A DNA stretch of 64,000 nt from positions 124,001 to 188,000 of the forward strand of contig NZ_JAKREU010000005.1 of NCBI RefSeq assembly GCF_022664435.1, given 5' to 3'. Shown piece by piece: positions 30,501 through 37,634 of this stretch. The first letter of the stretch is position 1; each line of letters begins with the position of its first letter. This DNA is from Sphingomonas panni. GTDB taxonomy: Bacteria; Pseudomonadota; Alphaproteobacteria; Sphingomonadales; Sphingomonadaceae. The position numbers and the translations under genes are program-made. Under the pieces are notes generated by a model that worked only from the letters and a program-made list of their open reading frames with translations, did no database searches and was not told where the DNA came from.

Positions 30501-31019
30501 GCCATCGCCCGTTCCAGACGCCCGGCACAGTCCGGCGATCTCCTCGATCGCTCGAAGCACCCGTTCCGTCTCCGGGGCGTCCGCGTCGCGCAGGAGCGCC
30601 TTCGTCCTGCGATCCAGCGCGAAACCGAAGCGCGAGGCGCTCTCCCGGAGCCCCCGCAGCAGCGAACGACCGATCGGTTCGCGCTGGCCGGCCGCCACGA
30701 TCGGAAGGAGGCGGATCCGCTCCGACGCCTCGTCTCGGTCGACCGGAACGCCCGCGTCGGCCGCCATGCGGCAGAGCGCCAGGGCGACGCTCGACTTCCC
30801 CGATCCGTAGTCCCCGGTCAACCGCCACGCGCGCTCCGACGAGCGCGGCAGAAGGCCGCGGGCCAGCCGGCGAAGCGACGCCTTCGCGAAGGGCGTGGCC
30901 ACGAAGCGTTCGCTTGCCGCGGGATCGTCGAGATCGCGGTCGATCCGTACCGAACGAAGCCGACCAGCACGGATGTCCAGAACGGAGGAGATCGGAAGGT
31001 CGTCCGGTGCCTCAAGCAT
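27588..31019 (-). CDS. sspC: SspC-like large P-loop ATPase
   Basis: A 1143-residue protein. The N-terminal ATPase has Walker A GDYGSGKSS (69-77) in WRLTGDYGSGKSSVALALC and a Walker B-like GVLIVLDELGKNLEHAAW (about 147-164). The remaining 950 residues are mainly helical, with no nuclease motif recognised. SspC is the ATPase partner of the SspB nickase and SspD in single-strand phosphorothioation. The ATG at 31019 overlaps the sspB stop by 8 bp and has GGGGATGGG about 4 bp upstream. The much longer frame to 31487 would overlap sspB by 475 bp and was rejected. It is larger than many P-loop partners, so a second function is possible. Confidence 0.8.
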   Translation of the reverse strand: MLEAPDDLPISSVLDIRAGRLRSVRIDRDLDDPAASERFVATPFAKASLRRLARGLLPRSSERAWRLTGDYGSGKSSVALALCRMAADAGVPVDRDEASERIRLLPIVAAGQREPIGRSLLRGLRESASRFGFALDRRTKALLRDADAPETERVLRAIEEIAGLCRASGTGDGVLIVLDELGKNLEHAAWAGGGLDDVFLLQLLAEAAVRSGTAPIMVVAILHQSVAGYAAGLPSMARREWEKVAGRFEEIVYSPPLDEIAVLVSAALGVRVDGLPDRLVDEAEGTMRAAVDAGWFGAGASRRELVALSARLFPLDPTTLPLLSRVFRRFGQNERSLFGFLASSEPGGLAEYVRRPLGGATPYRIADLYDYVNANLAGVLSLGPTNSRWAIVSAVVGSSAVSSPIELAVLKTVALLNVLDDPALPSNLEAVVLAVAGSDARRAEEAREAVARFMAANRVLHRRGSSGTLSLWPNTSVDLEASFELGLRAVSTDDSVRSLLPSLPRDPLVARRHYVETGALRHFERVYVGTERLAEALASPIPDGAAAADGRVLVVLTRDRTERDVAIDLIEGASEVLDPRFIIAVPLPIGGIDPMLRDVQAWRWVRDNAEGLAGDRFARAEASRQLALSEDRLGRAIAGLVEGGSGATEWFGGGRRLGLSTERELITHLSDVCDNAFDESPIIRNELINRRVLSSAAARARSLVIEALATRSHVPDLGIPSTGTPPERAIYLSVLRRGGVHVERDGGWAVVVPEADDDPLRLRPALDAIHDLLLAVPDARVPYEDVVARLRGGRLGIREGLVPLVVAIYLAAHWHHTAVYEDGTYLDQVGGPEFVRMVKESEHFTLQHCSIVGVRAGVFGRLAEAIGVERDGADLELLDVVRPLSRFVATIPDYARRTRRLSAATVALRDALTAARDPAALLFSEMPRACGLDPVGVVDAMPDRDAEVFVATVRTAVRELRDAYPDLLRRLFEGLASALEVGETKPAGIRAVAGDRARRLVENVTEPELKTFLLRLSDTVLDDRAWLESLASTVARKPPERWGDGDEVEFLHRVPQLSRRFRRVEAAAFDGRSDEGAGSDAYRLVVTSSNGRELEEVLRPVGLEGEELAALEGEIAAFLERNGRAGAFAATRMLMASLENRID

Positions 31020-31971
31020 CGCCCATCCCCGCGACGGGCGCGTCCCGCCAACCGTACACGTCCCTGAGCATGGCATCGACCGGAACCGTACCGACGCGCC
31101 GGACCGTGGTCTGCACGTTGCTCTCCCGCAGTTCAAACCCCGCTTCGGGCCGGGCGGCCAGATCCTCGAGTCGAGCGAACGTCTCGTGCTCGGACAACCG
31201 GAACACCTGACCCGGGCCACCCTTGGCGAAGGCGATCTCGCGGAGGGGCGCCGTCTCCTCGTCGGGCTGGCAGGCGTCCCACCACTTCGACAACGCGTAG
31301 CGGAACATCCCCTGCCCCAATCCCCGCTTGGGCAGTCGATCGAACGCGTACATCGGCTCTCGCCTGCCGCCGGTCGCCTCCCGCTCCCCTGCGAGGGCGA
31401 CGAGCCGCAACGACGCGAGTGGACTGTCCAGTCCGTCCTCCCCACGTCCCGAACCGCTGGGAAGGTAGGTGTGGAGCCAGACGTCAAAGTGCTGCCGCGC
31501 CGACACTGGAGACAGACGCCTGCCCGTGCGCTCGGCCTCGTCGAGGAACGCGGCTACCGTCCCCGAAGGGGTGAACGTCGGTTCGACGCTGCGGTTCACC
31601 AGATACTCCCATGCGAAGAACCGGCCCGTCGCGGCGGTGGAGATCGTCCAGTGTAGCCACCACATGGTCTGAACGTCCTCGAGGAACGGATCGCGTCCAC
31701 TGGTTCCGAAGATGGCTTCACCCTCCGGGGTGAGCGCCCAGGCATCCTGGCGGCTGGCGACGCCGTACGCCTCGATCCAGCAACGCAGCGCCTCTACCAT
31801 GTTCTTGCCCAAGCCCAGATCCACTACGCCGCGAACCGGATCGGTGAACACGTCCTCGCCAGCCTCGATGGCCGCCACGGCCTTTGGCAGCCACGGGAAG
31901 CGCAGCGCAAACGATTGATGACCGCCGAAGCGGTAGCCTCCGCCCTGCGCGGGCTCGGCGTCGATCTTCAT
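31012..31971 (-). CDS. sspB: SspB-like DUF4007 protein (PT nickase subunit)
   Basis: A 319-residue DUF4007 protein, first gene of the nine-gene operon. The family opening is clear: YRFGGHQSFALRFPWLPKAV, then RGVVDLGLGKNMVEALRCWI and WALTPEGEAIFG. It continues with FLEDVQTMWWLHWTISTAA. In described Ssp systems the DUF4007 protein SspB is a nicking enzyme that opens one strand for sulfur insertion. A helical C-terminal region ends near VDAMLRDVYGWRDAPV. The start is set by the ATG 31971 just before KIDAEPAQGGGYRFGG. Upstream is a 155-bp divergent promoter region shared with a DUF736 gene. Confidence 0.87.
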   Translation of the reverse strand: MKIDAEPAQGGGYRFGGHQSFALRFPWLPKAVAAIEAGEDVFTDPVRGVVDLGLGKNMVEALRCWIEAYGVASRQDAWALTPEGEAIFGTSGRDPFLEDVQTMWWLHWTISTAATGRFFAWEYLVNRSVEPTFTPSGTVAAFLDEAERTGRRLSPVSARQHFDVWLHTYLPSGSGRGEDGLDSPLASLRLVALAGEREATGGRREPMYAFDRLPKRGLGQGMFRYALSKWWDACQPDEETAPLREIAFAKGGPGQVFRLSEHETFARLEDLAARPEAGFELRESNVQTTVRRVGTVPVDAMLRDVYGWRDAPVAGMGDA

Positions 31972-32126
31972 TTCAGAACCAATGCTTCAATAGTTTCAAA
32001 TTCGACCCCCCTGCGGGGACATTCGACGATTTCCTAGCTGCGGATCGGAGCTTTGTCATCTCGGACATGAAGGTATCGCATGGGCGAGGAGACCATGGTC
32101 GAAGGAACCGCGAAGGAGGAAAAAGC
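31972..32126. promoter_or_regulatory. Divergent promoter region of the ssp operon with a 21-bp-spaced direct repeat
   Basis: This short intergenic region drives sspB leftward and the DUF736 gene rightward. ATTCGAC occurs twice (32000-32006 and 32021-32027), exactly 21 bp apart, i.e. two helical turns. Between them lies a CCCC...GGGG hairpin (CCCCCCTGCGGGG). The spacing suggests a dimeric regulator binding one face of the DNA. Core promoter hexamers cannot be assigned with confidence. Confidence 0.4.
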
Positions 32127-32420
32127 ATGGAAGTGGAAGCGGGTTGGCTGGAGATGCAGCAGGACGGGTGCCTTACAGGCGTGCTGCGCACGCTCACCCT
32201 CAACATCCATATGGAACTGAGACCCGTCGTGGCTGGCACGTACCAGGTCCGCGTAGCGGGCGGGTGGATCATGGGCTCGGCCGCGATGCGTCCGACGACG
32301 CGCACCATCGATATCGACATTCGGTCGCCGGAACTGCATGGCCCCATCCGTCTTCGTGCCGAGATGCCGGACGATGGTCGCGAATGGCGCCTCGCATGGA
32401 CGCCACCTGCCGAACCCTGA
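32127..32420 (+). CDS. DUF736 family protein
   Basis: A 97-residue protein with the DUF736 pattern: an opening aromatic/charged strand, GVLRTLTLNIHMELRPV, then a central YQVRVAGGWIMGSAAMRP and a closing PIRLRAEMPDDG. The start is decided by an almost perfect ribosome-binding site (AAGGAGGA, 6 bp before ATG 32127); readings from 31884 lack one. DUF736 genes are very frequent in alphaproteobacterial plasmids and integrative conjugative elements, where their role is not known. Its presence beside the ssp operon points to a mobile origin of the locus. Confidence 0.72.
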   Translation: MEVEAGWLEMQQDGCLTGVLRTLTLNIHMELRPVVAGTYQVRVAGGWIMGSAAMRPTTRTIDIDIRSPELHGPIRLRAEMPDDGREWRLAWTPPAEP

Positions 32421-32912
32421 ACGCCACGCCGCCGATCTCCGGTCAGTTTCTCCTTCGGGGCCCCGGACGGGCAGGCCTAGGCTTCGTTCGCAATAGGCGA
32501 GCGGACAACAGGAACGGCCGACTACGTTATGCCCGCTCCGAGACTAACTAGCTCAAACGGCAGCCTGCTGTCGTTTGACGTCCGTTGCATCTCTCCACGA
32601 ACTGGTCCGACACTGAAGCGAACGCATGGCGTAGCATGATCTCGAAGCGGGCTTCGTGGGGAGTACGGCGCCGTCATCCACCGGTGGTACGGATCATTCG
32701 CGGTAGCGCGAATGAATGCTATTGAACAGTCGATTCCTGCACGGAGCCTACTTACCCTTAACGGGAAAGGCATGCACCGCTTGTGGCGCGGGGCTGCTAA
32801 TGGGCGATCGGTCCGTGGCCTACCCCCTCGCAAACCACAACCGAACCTCCCGGAGTGCGGCATTCCGTCGGTCGCCCTGCAGTTTCCACGTCAACGGAGC
32901 TCGATCCGAGCG
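32421..32912. other. 492-bp spacer without a recognised gene
   Basis: Short frames occur on both strands but none has a convincing start or conserved motif. The sequence is less GC-biased in codon positions than neighbouring genes and probably represents recombination debris between the DUF736 gene and the thiolase. Confidence 0.3.
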
Positions 32913-34076
32913 CTAATAGAGAGCCTCTCCGATGGTAACATTCGCGATGCCTCCGCCCTCGCACATCGCCTGAAGGCCGAACCTCAGATTCCTCGCACGA
33001 AGAGCATGGACCAGCGTAGCGAGCAGCTTCGTTCCGCTCGCCCCGAGCGGATGTCCCAGCGCGATCGCGCCTCCGTTTACGTTCATCCTATCGTGTTCCA
33101 CCGACAAAGCCATGGCCCACGCCATCGGAATCGACGCGAATGCCTCGTTGACTTCAAAGAGATCGATGTCGTCGAGCGTCAATCCGACGCGGGCCAGCGC
33201 CTTCCGCGTCGCCGGGATCGCTTCCTCCAGCATCATCACGGGATCCCCCGCCGATACGGAGAGACCGTGCACTCGGGCGATCGGTGTCAGACCGTGCTCT
33301 CTCAAGGCCTTCGCGCTGACGACGAGCGCGGCCAAGGCTCCATCCGCCATCTGGCTGGCGTTCGCCGCAGTGATCGTCCCGTCCGACACGAGCGGTTTCA
33401 CCGCCGCGATCGCCTGGAGGGATGCGTCGTATCTGATGCCCTCGTGGCGATCAATCGTCGCGCCGTCGATCCGTATGGGAACGATCTCCGCGCTGAACGC
33501 GCCCGCCAAGGTCACCGCCGCGGCGCGGCGATGGCTCTCCAGAGAGTACGTATCCATCGCATCCCGGGACAACCGATACTTGTCAGCGACTGCCTGCGCC
33601 CCTTGGAACTGGCTAAATTCCTCAACGCCGAACCGGCTGCGTATCGATCGGCTCCATGGACCCTCTCCGATCCCAGCCTGTTCGTGAAGCAGGTAGTTGG
33701 ACCCCATCGGAACACGCGTCATGCTTTCGGCACCGGCGGCGACGACGACGTCCTGCGTACCGGACATGACTGCCTGCGCCGCGAAATGGAGCGCCTGCTG
33801 CGAGGAACCACACTGCCGGTCGATGGTGACCGCAGGCACGGTCTGTGGCAACCGGGAAGCCAGAACGACGTTCCGGCCGAATGCGAACGCCTGTTCGCCG
33901 GTCTGGCTGACGCAGCCGACGATGACGTCCTCGATCGCCGCGGGATTCAAGCCGGTCCGATCCAAAAGGCCGTCGATGACGGCAGTTCCCAGATCGGCCG
34001 GATGCATGCTCGAGAAGAACCCCTTGCGCCGCCCGCCGGGCGTACGAACCGCGTCAACGATGTATGCGTCTGACAT
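32913..34076 (-). CDS. Acetyl-CoA C-acyltransferase (thiolase)
   Basis: A 387-residue thiolase that cleaves or forms 3-ketoacyl-CoA. The nucleophile is C89 in TIDRQCGSSQQALHFAAQ. The CoA-binding region includes GAESMTRVPMGSNY. Catalytic His and Cys are in GGAIALGHPLGASG and MCEGGGIANVTIG at the C-terminus. ATG 34076 starts MSDAYIVDAVRTP, the family opening, with GGAGGG upstream. An SDR dehydrogenase remnant follows directly upstream on the same strand, the arrangement of a fatty-acid or cholesterol-type beta-oxidation cluster. The thiolase is intact but its partner is cut, so this is probably the surviving end of a catabolic cluster. Confidence 0.9.
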   Translation of the reverse strand: MSDAYIVDAVRTPGGRRKGFFSSMHPADLGTAVIDGLLDRTGLNPAAIEDVIVGCVSQTGEQAFAFGRNVVLASRLPQTVPAVTIDRQCGSSQQALHFAAQAVMSGTQDVVVAAGAESMTRVPMGSNYLLHEQAGIGEGPWSRSIRSRFGVEEFSQFQGAQAVADKYRLSRDAMDTYSLESHRRAAAVTLAGAFSAEIVPIRIDGATIDRHEGIRYDASLQAIAAVKPLVSDGTITAANASQMADGALAALVVSAKALREHGLTPIARVHGLSVSAGDPVMMLEEAIPATRKALARVGLTLDDIDLFEVNEAFASIPMAWAMALSVEHDRMNVNGGAIALGHPLGASGTKLLATLVHALRARNLRFGLQAMCEGGGIANVTIGEALY

Positions 34077-34131
34077 TCTCAAAATCGCCCTCCGGTTTCT
34101 ACGATCGTTCCTGGACCACGCGTCCTGCAGA

Positions 34132-34332
34132 TCAGCGCGGAGCCATCCGGATCGCTCCATCCAACCGGATCGTCTCGCCGTTCAGCATTGGATTGGCGAC
34201 GATAGATGCTACCAGCTCGGCGTACTCTTCAGACCAGCCAATTCGGCTCGGATGAGGGACCTGCCTGCCCAGACTCTCCTGGGCTGCTTCCGGCAGTCCC
34301 TCGAGCATCGGCGTCCAGAAGATGCCCGGTGC
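34132..34332 (-). pseudogene. SDR dehydrogenase, 3' fragment only (3-hydroxyacyl-CoA dehydrogenase type 2-like)
   Basis: Reading leftward from about 34332, the minus strand encodes [20 protein letters not shown], then [20 protein letters not shown], and ends [17 protein letters not shown] followed by TGA (34134-34132). This is exactly the C-terminal third of an HSD17B10-like short-chain dehydrogenase. The preceding residues (VSAPKLR) no longer match the family, so the first 180 or so residues, including the Rossmann motif and catalytic Tyr/Lys, are missing. The gene was cut by recombination at about 34332. Confidence 0.8.
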
Positions 34333-34558
34333 CCGCAGCTTCGGTGCGCTGACGTCGGCCGGCTGCTCGAACCGCGACGACTACCAGACCCTCATGGGCT
34401 GGAAGGACGTGTTCGTATGCCTGTCCTGCATCGAGCACATCGAAGAACTCAGACGATGCGGCTGGTGCGGAGACGCGACCAACGGTGACATGGCGGGGTC
34501 GCCCGTCCTTGGCTGCAGCGCCTGCGACGGCAACATGAAGCTGCTGTACAAAGACTAG
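34333..34558 (+). pseudogene. Truncated zinc-ribbon-like protein, 3' end
   Basis: From about 34345 the plus strand reads [20 protein letters not shown], then LRRCGWCGDATNGDMAGSPV and LGCSACDGNMKLLYKD with stop TAG 34556-34558. There are three Cys pairs (CLSC, CGWC, CSAC), as in a zinc ribbon. The frame only appears to begin inside the SDR fragment on the other strand, so the native N-terminus is lost. Either it is the tail of a deleted gene or a very small protein using a start near 34322; no ribosome-binding site supports the latter. Confidence 0.5.
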
Positions 34559-34913
34559 GTTCCGGGCCAACGGTGTCGGCAATTTGACGGCCCCCGGACA
34601 CAACGGGCGGCATACTCGGCGCCCGGCAGGCGGCTCTTTCCACCGTACCCGAGGAAGCGGTAGACCTGCGGAACGTGGGGGTCATGCTTGCGCTGCCGTC
34701 GGTGCACTGTGCACGCAACAGCCGTCCGTCAGATCCGTCCCCAGAAAGCTACGGAAGCTTACACCTGGAGCAGGCGCGGTTTGATCTCGTCACGCATCGC
34801 GACGCATGCACTCCCACGAGCCATGGTACCTTCCTGTCAAGCGGCGAGAACAGTGCTACTAAAATCGACCCGTTCCGATTCGCGGACCGGAAACCGAACG
34901 CGAGCATGGCGGA
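34559..34913. other. 355-bp spacer upstream of the nitrilase operon
   Basis: No gene recognised. It should contain the promoter of the operon starting at 34914. The segment 34840-34890 is the least GC-rich part (AGTGCTACTAAAATCGACC), but no hexamers can be assigned safely. Confidence 0.3.
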
Positions 34914-36209
34914 ATGACACCGGGGGAGTGGGAAACGGAGGCGAGGTTGATCGCCGCGGAACAGGCTCACGAAGAGGACCAGGACGTCGACAGCGTCCGT
35001 ACTCGGCTCGTCGCGCTCGATCGGTTGATGCGGAGGATGCCGAAGAAGACCGCCCAGCGGTACAAGGCCATTCCCGAACCGATGCTCAGGGACCTCGCGG
35101 TGAAAGCGGGTGATCGCCTTCAGACGGGACTCTCGGCCTGGCTTCCGATCGACATCCTCGATGCGGCGGCCGCTCAGGTACGCGCTCTCGACCACTTCCT
35201 TTTCCACCATCGCCCAGTACGCGGGAGACCGAACGATCCGAACGAGGACTTCCTCTGCTACGACCTCGGGGTGCACGCCATCCCACGCGCGGCCGCGTCA
35301 CCGCCGTCGAATCCGGACGACGTAGGGACGAAGACCTACCGGCGAAGGGGCGTGATATGGCACCGGCTGCTTCCGCGCGTCACCTCTAGCGGCCATGTTA
35401 TCAACCTGCAGTGGCATCGCGACATGTTCCATTCTTTCCGGAGCACGGGCGCCCAAGTCGTCTCCGCGCTGTTCGACGGACTGTTGCTCGAACGTGACGA
35501 GACGTTCGAACGGTTCGTCGTGAGCAGCGCGCATTGTTCCGACGAGCATGGAGCGCTCGAGCAGCACGTCGCTGCCGCCTTCACAGAAGGGGCCGTCATA
35601 GCGGTCTGGCCCGAACTGACCATGCCGGAGCCCCGGCGTCGCATGCTCGCAGATCTGCTGAAGGCGATGTCGGCTGCCGCTCCGCTCGGTACCGGTCCGT
35701 CGTTCGCCGCTGCGGGAAGCTGGCACGAAGTCGAAGACCGGAAGGTGCGAAACCGGATGCACGTACTCTCGCGTTCCGGGCAGCCGCGGTTCCATCATGA
35801 CAAATCCATTCCACTCGAAAGCAAGACTCTGGGTACCGAAGAGCTCGAGGAGAGCGATACCCTGGCGGTCCTCATCATGGAGGACGCCCTGGTCGCCTTC
35901 GCGATCTGCCGCGACTTCTGTGAAGACCAGATCGCCCGCGCCTATCTCGAACTGGACGTGGACCTCGTCGTCGTGCCCTCTTACGGCGACGTCAATACCA
36001 TCGACGCGCATCGACACATGGCGCAGACCCTCGCGACTGATTTCGGCACGCGCACGTTCGTAGTGCAGCAAGTCGTCCCTGAGGAGGTGTCCTCGTCCGG
36101 ACTGGGCTACGTCCTGCCTCCGGAGACGTCCCCCACGGCCGCGTCCACCGCGAGCCTTGTAGTGAACGATTTGGCGAGAAGGCATCCAATCTCGTTCAAA
36201 CGAGTTTAA
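34914..36209 (+). CDS. Nitrilase-superfamily (carbon-nitrogen hydrolase) protein with unknown N-terminal domain
   Basis: A 431-residue protein. Residues about 200-400 form a nitrilase fold with the complete catalytic triad: Glu234 in IAVWPELTMPEP, Lys297 in FHHDKSIP and Cys332 in VAFAICRDFCED. Family strands VDLVVVPSYGDVNTID and TRTFVVQQVVP follow. The first 200 residues are not recognised; they contain charged helices (RTRLVALDRLMRRMPKKTAQ). Nitrilases cleave amide or nitrile bonds, and related domains appear fused to defence reverse transcriptases, but the substrate here is unknown. It heads an operon with a winged-helix protein 43 bp downstream. Tyrosines are mostly TAC, as in the rest of the accessory DNA. 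Confidence 0.75.
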   Translation: MTPGEWETEARLIAAEQAHEEDQDVDSVRTRLVALDRLMRRMPKKTAQRYKAIPEPMLRDLAVKAGDRLQTGLSAWLPIDILDAAAAQVRALDHFLFHHRPVRGRPNDPNEDFLCYDLGVHAIPRAAASPPSNPDDVGTKTYRRRGVIWHRLLPRVTSSGHVINLQWHRDMFHSFRSTGAQVVSALFDGLLLERDETFERFVVSSAHCSDEHGALEQHVAAAFTEGAVIAVWPELTMPEPRRRMLADLLKAMSAAAPLGTGPSFAAAGSWHEVEDRKVRNRMHVLSRSGQPRFHHDKSIPLESKTLGTEELEESDTLAVLIMEDALVAFAICRDFCEDQIARAYLELDVDLVVVPSYGDVNTIDAHRHMAQTLATDFGTRTFVVQQVVPEEVSSSGLGYVLPPETSPTAASTASLVVNDLARRHPISFKRV

Positions 36210-36252
36210 GGATGGACATGCTACTGAACAATCCTAAAAGGTTTGGAGGCAT

Positions 36253-37092
36253 ATGAAAGACAGGGCCGCAATGGCGAACCCGCAATTGATTGGTGCGATC
36301 CGGCAGGGTCAGATCGCGGCATCACAGGCATGGACGATACTGGGACCGATCATCGAGACGGCCGATCGGTCTTTGGCGACGAAGGTGTGCGATGCCTTGC
36401 GGTCGTGGGTCTGGAAGGCGTTGGACCGCAGACGCCGAGACCCCGAACTGCGTCAATGGATCGATCTGCTGAACAGAGTTGAAGCGTTCTTCACCGAACG
36501 CTTCGCCAATCTGGCGGCCAAGCTCGAGGTCTTGGCTGACATGCTGCACGAGTCCCTCGCGGTCGCGGACTTCGCCGTACCCCAGGATCTGCTCAGCCGC
36601 CGGCACGTCGCCGCGATCCTCCGGACGCTCGCCGATCGGCAGGGGTCATGGGTGGAGCGGAGCGAACTAATGCGCGAACTGGAACTGAAGCCCGCGAACA
36701 CCACACGGCTCATGGCACTGCTGCTCGATGTCGGATGGGCGGAACAGGTCGTCAACGGGCGTGAAGCGCGGTACCGTGCCTCCACGGAAGGAATGCTCCA
36801 GGCTCGTTCCGTGGAGATCGCACCCGTGACCGACCACCTGCGCGCCCACATCGGAGACATCCGCTGGTTCGGCCACGAGGGCGGTGGCGACATCACGTTC
36901 AGCGGCAATCCTGTGACCTTCGCCCTCATCGAAGGTCTGGACAGGATCACGATCGACCACTGGAGCGCATCCGAACTTCCATCACGAATAAGACCGAGGC
37001 TCGATTTCGAAGAGACGGCGAACGACGAAGATTCTGACGCCGAACGACGCATCCAGCCGCCCAAGCTGCAACTGAAGGTAGCGGTGTCGTGA
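36253..37092 (+). CDS. Unknown protein with winged-helix domain
   Basis: A 279-residue protein without a family I can name. Residues about 112-180 look like a winged helix-turn-helix (RRHVAAILRTLADRQGSWVE, then RSELMRELELKPANTTRLMA, LLLDVGWAEQVVNGREARYR with a wing). The first 100 residues are helical. The C-terminus is acidic then basic (NDEDSDAERRIQ). The ATG at 36253 has GGAGG three bases upstream; ATG 36271 would have a better spaced GGAGG and is an alternative. It may be a regulator or DNA-binding subunit for the adjacent nitrilase. Its stop overlaps the next start (GTGA at 37089-37092). Confidence 0.6.
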   Translation: MKDRAAMANPQLIGAIRQGQIAASQAWTILGPIIETADRSLATKVCDALRSWVWKALDRRRRDPELRQWIDLLNRVEAFFTERFANLAAKLEVLADMLHESLAVADFAVPQDLLSRRHVAAILRTLADRQGSWVERSELMRELELKPANTTRLMALLLDVGWAEQVVNGREARYRASTEGMLQARSVEIAPVTDHLRAHIGDIRWFGHEGGGDITFSGNPVTFALIEGLDRITIDHWSASELPSRIRPRLDFEETANDEDSDAERRIQPPKLQLKVAVS

Positions 37093-37634
37093 CAGACGTC
37101 GGGCGACGCCCCGCAACGCCTTCCCCGAAACGGCGAACCAAAGTTATGCCGAACCGTGTTCCCGAACGTCCGCATCGGCCCGACGACCCGCCACAGGTGA
37201 GCGTCAGCGGCAACATAAGCGACAGCTTGAGCATCGTCGCCCAGACGAACGCCAGCCTACACCTGATCACAGGTCGCCTGCAGGCGGAGGAAGGGCGTCC
37301 TGGGGACAAAGTCCTTCTGCCGTTCGCGGAGTTTCGCATTGGCGGTGGCAGCGTCGAGCAGGTGAAGGAAATCGCTCAGGACGACGATCCGCCGACTATG
37401 CTGTCGGCGACCCTGACGCTCGAGAACATGGCCTTCATGGTCTTCGATCTGGCCAGTGATCTCCGGCGCGTCTGCGACGAGGCCTCGTCGCTCGCGAAGG
37501 GCGATCTCAAGGTTGACGGTACGCGCATGAAGATGGTGAGGTACTTCGTGACCCATCTCGAATGGGAGGCAGCTGCCTGCCGCCATCGACTGGACGAGGC
37601 GTTCGCCCCGCAAGAGGACGCCGCGGACCAGTGA
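37089..37634 (+). CDS. Hypothetical protein, third gene of the nitrilase operon
   Basis: A 181-residue protein of unknown function. A basic, Pro-rich N-terminus (residues 1-40) precedes a beta-rich region VSVSGNISDSLSIVAQTNAS and an alpha-helical half (LTLENMAFMVFDLASDLRRV). It ends in an amphipathic acidic tail. The GTG start at 37089 overlaps the upstream stop, and its own stop overlaps the next GTG start; both are GTGA couplings. ATG 37146 is an alternative start that would remove most of the basic tail. No membrane segment or catalytic motif is visible. Confidence 0.6.
   Translation: MTDVGRRPATPSPKRRTKVMPNRVPERPHRPDDPPQVSVSGNISDSLSIVAQTNASLHLITGRLQAEEGRPGDKVLLPFAEFRIGGGSVEQVKEIAQDDDPPTMLSATLTLENMAFMVFDLASDLRRVCDEASSLAKGDLKVDGTRMKMVRYFVTHLEWEAAACRHRLDEAFAPQEDAADQ

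Noticed and set aside
27588..31487. A 1299-residue reading of sspC
   Set aside because: It would overlap sspB by 475 bp; the ATG at 31019, with a ribosome-binding site and an 8-bp overlap, fits the operon.
16884..31971. Assignment as a Dnd (double-strand phosphorothioation, DndABCDE) system
   Set aside because: No DndB, DndD or DndE homologue is seen, whereas a DUF4007 protein and a large ATPase stand where sspB and sspC belong. The F, G and H genes alone do not separate Dpt from Ssp, but the modification genes do.
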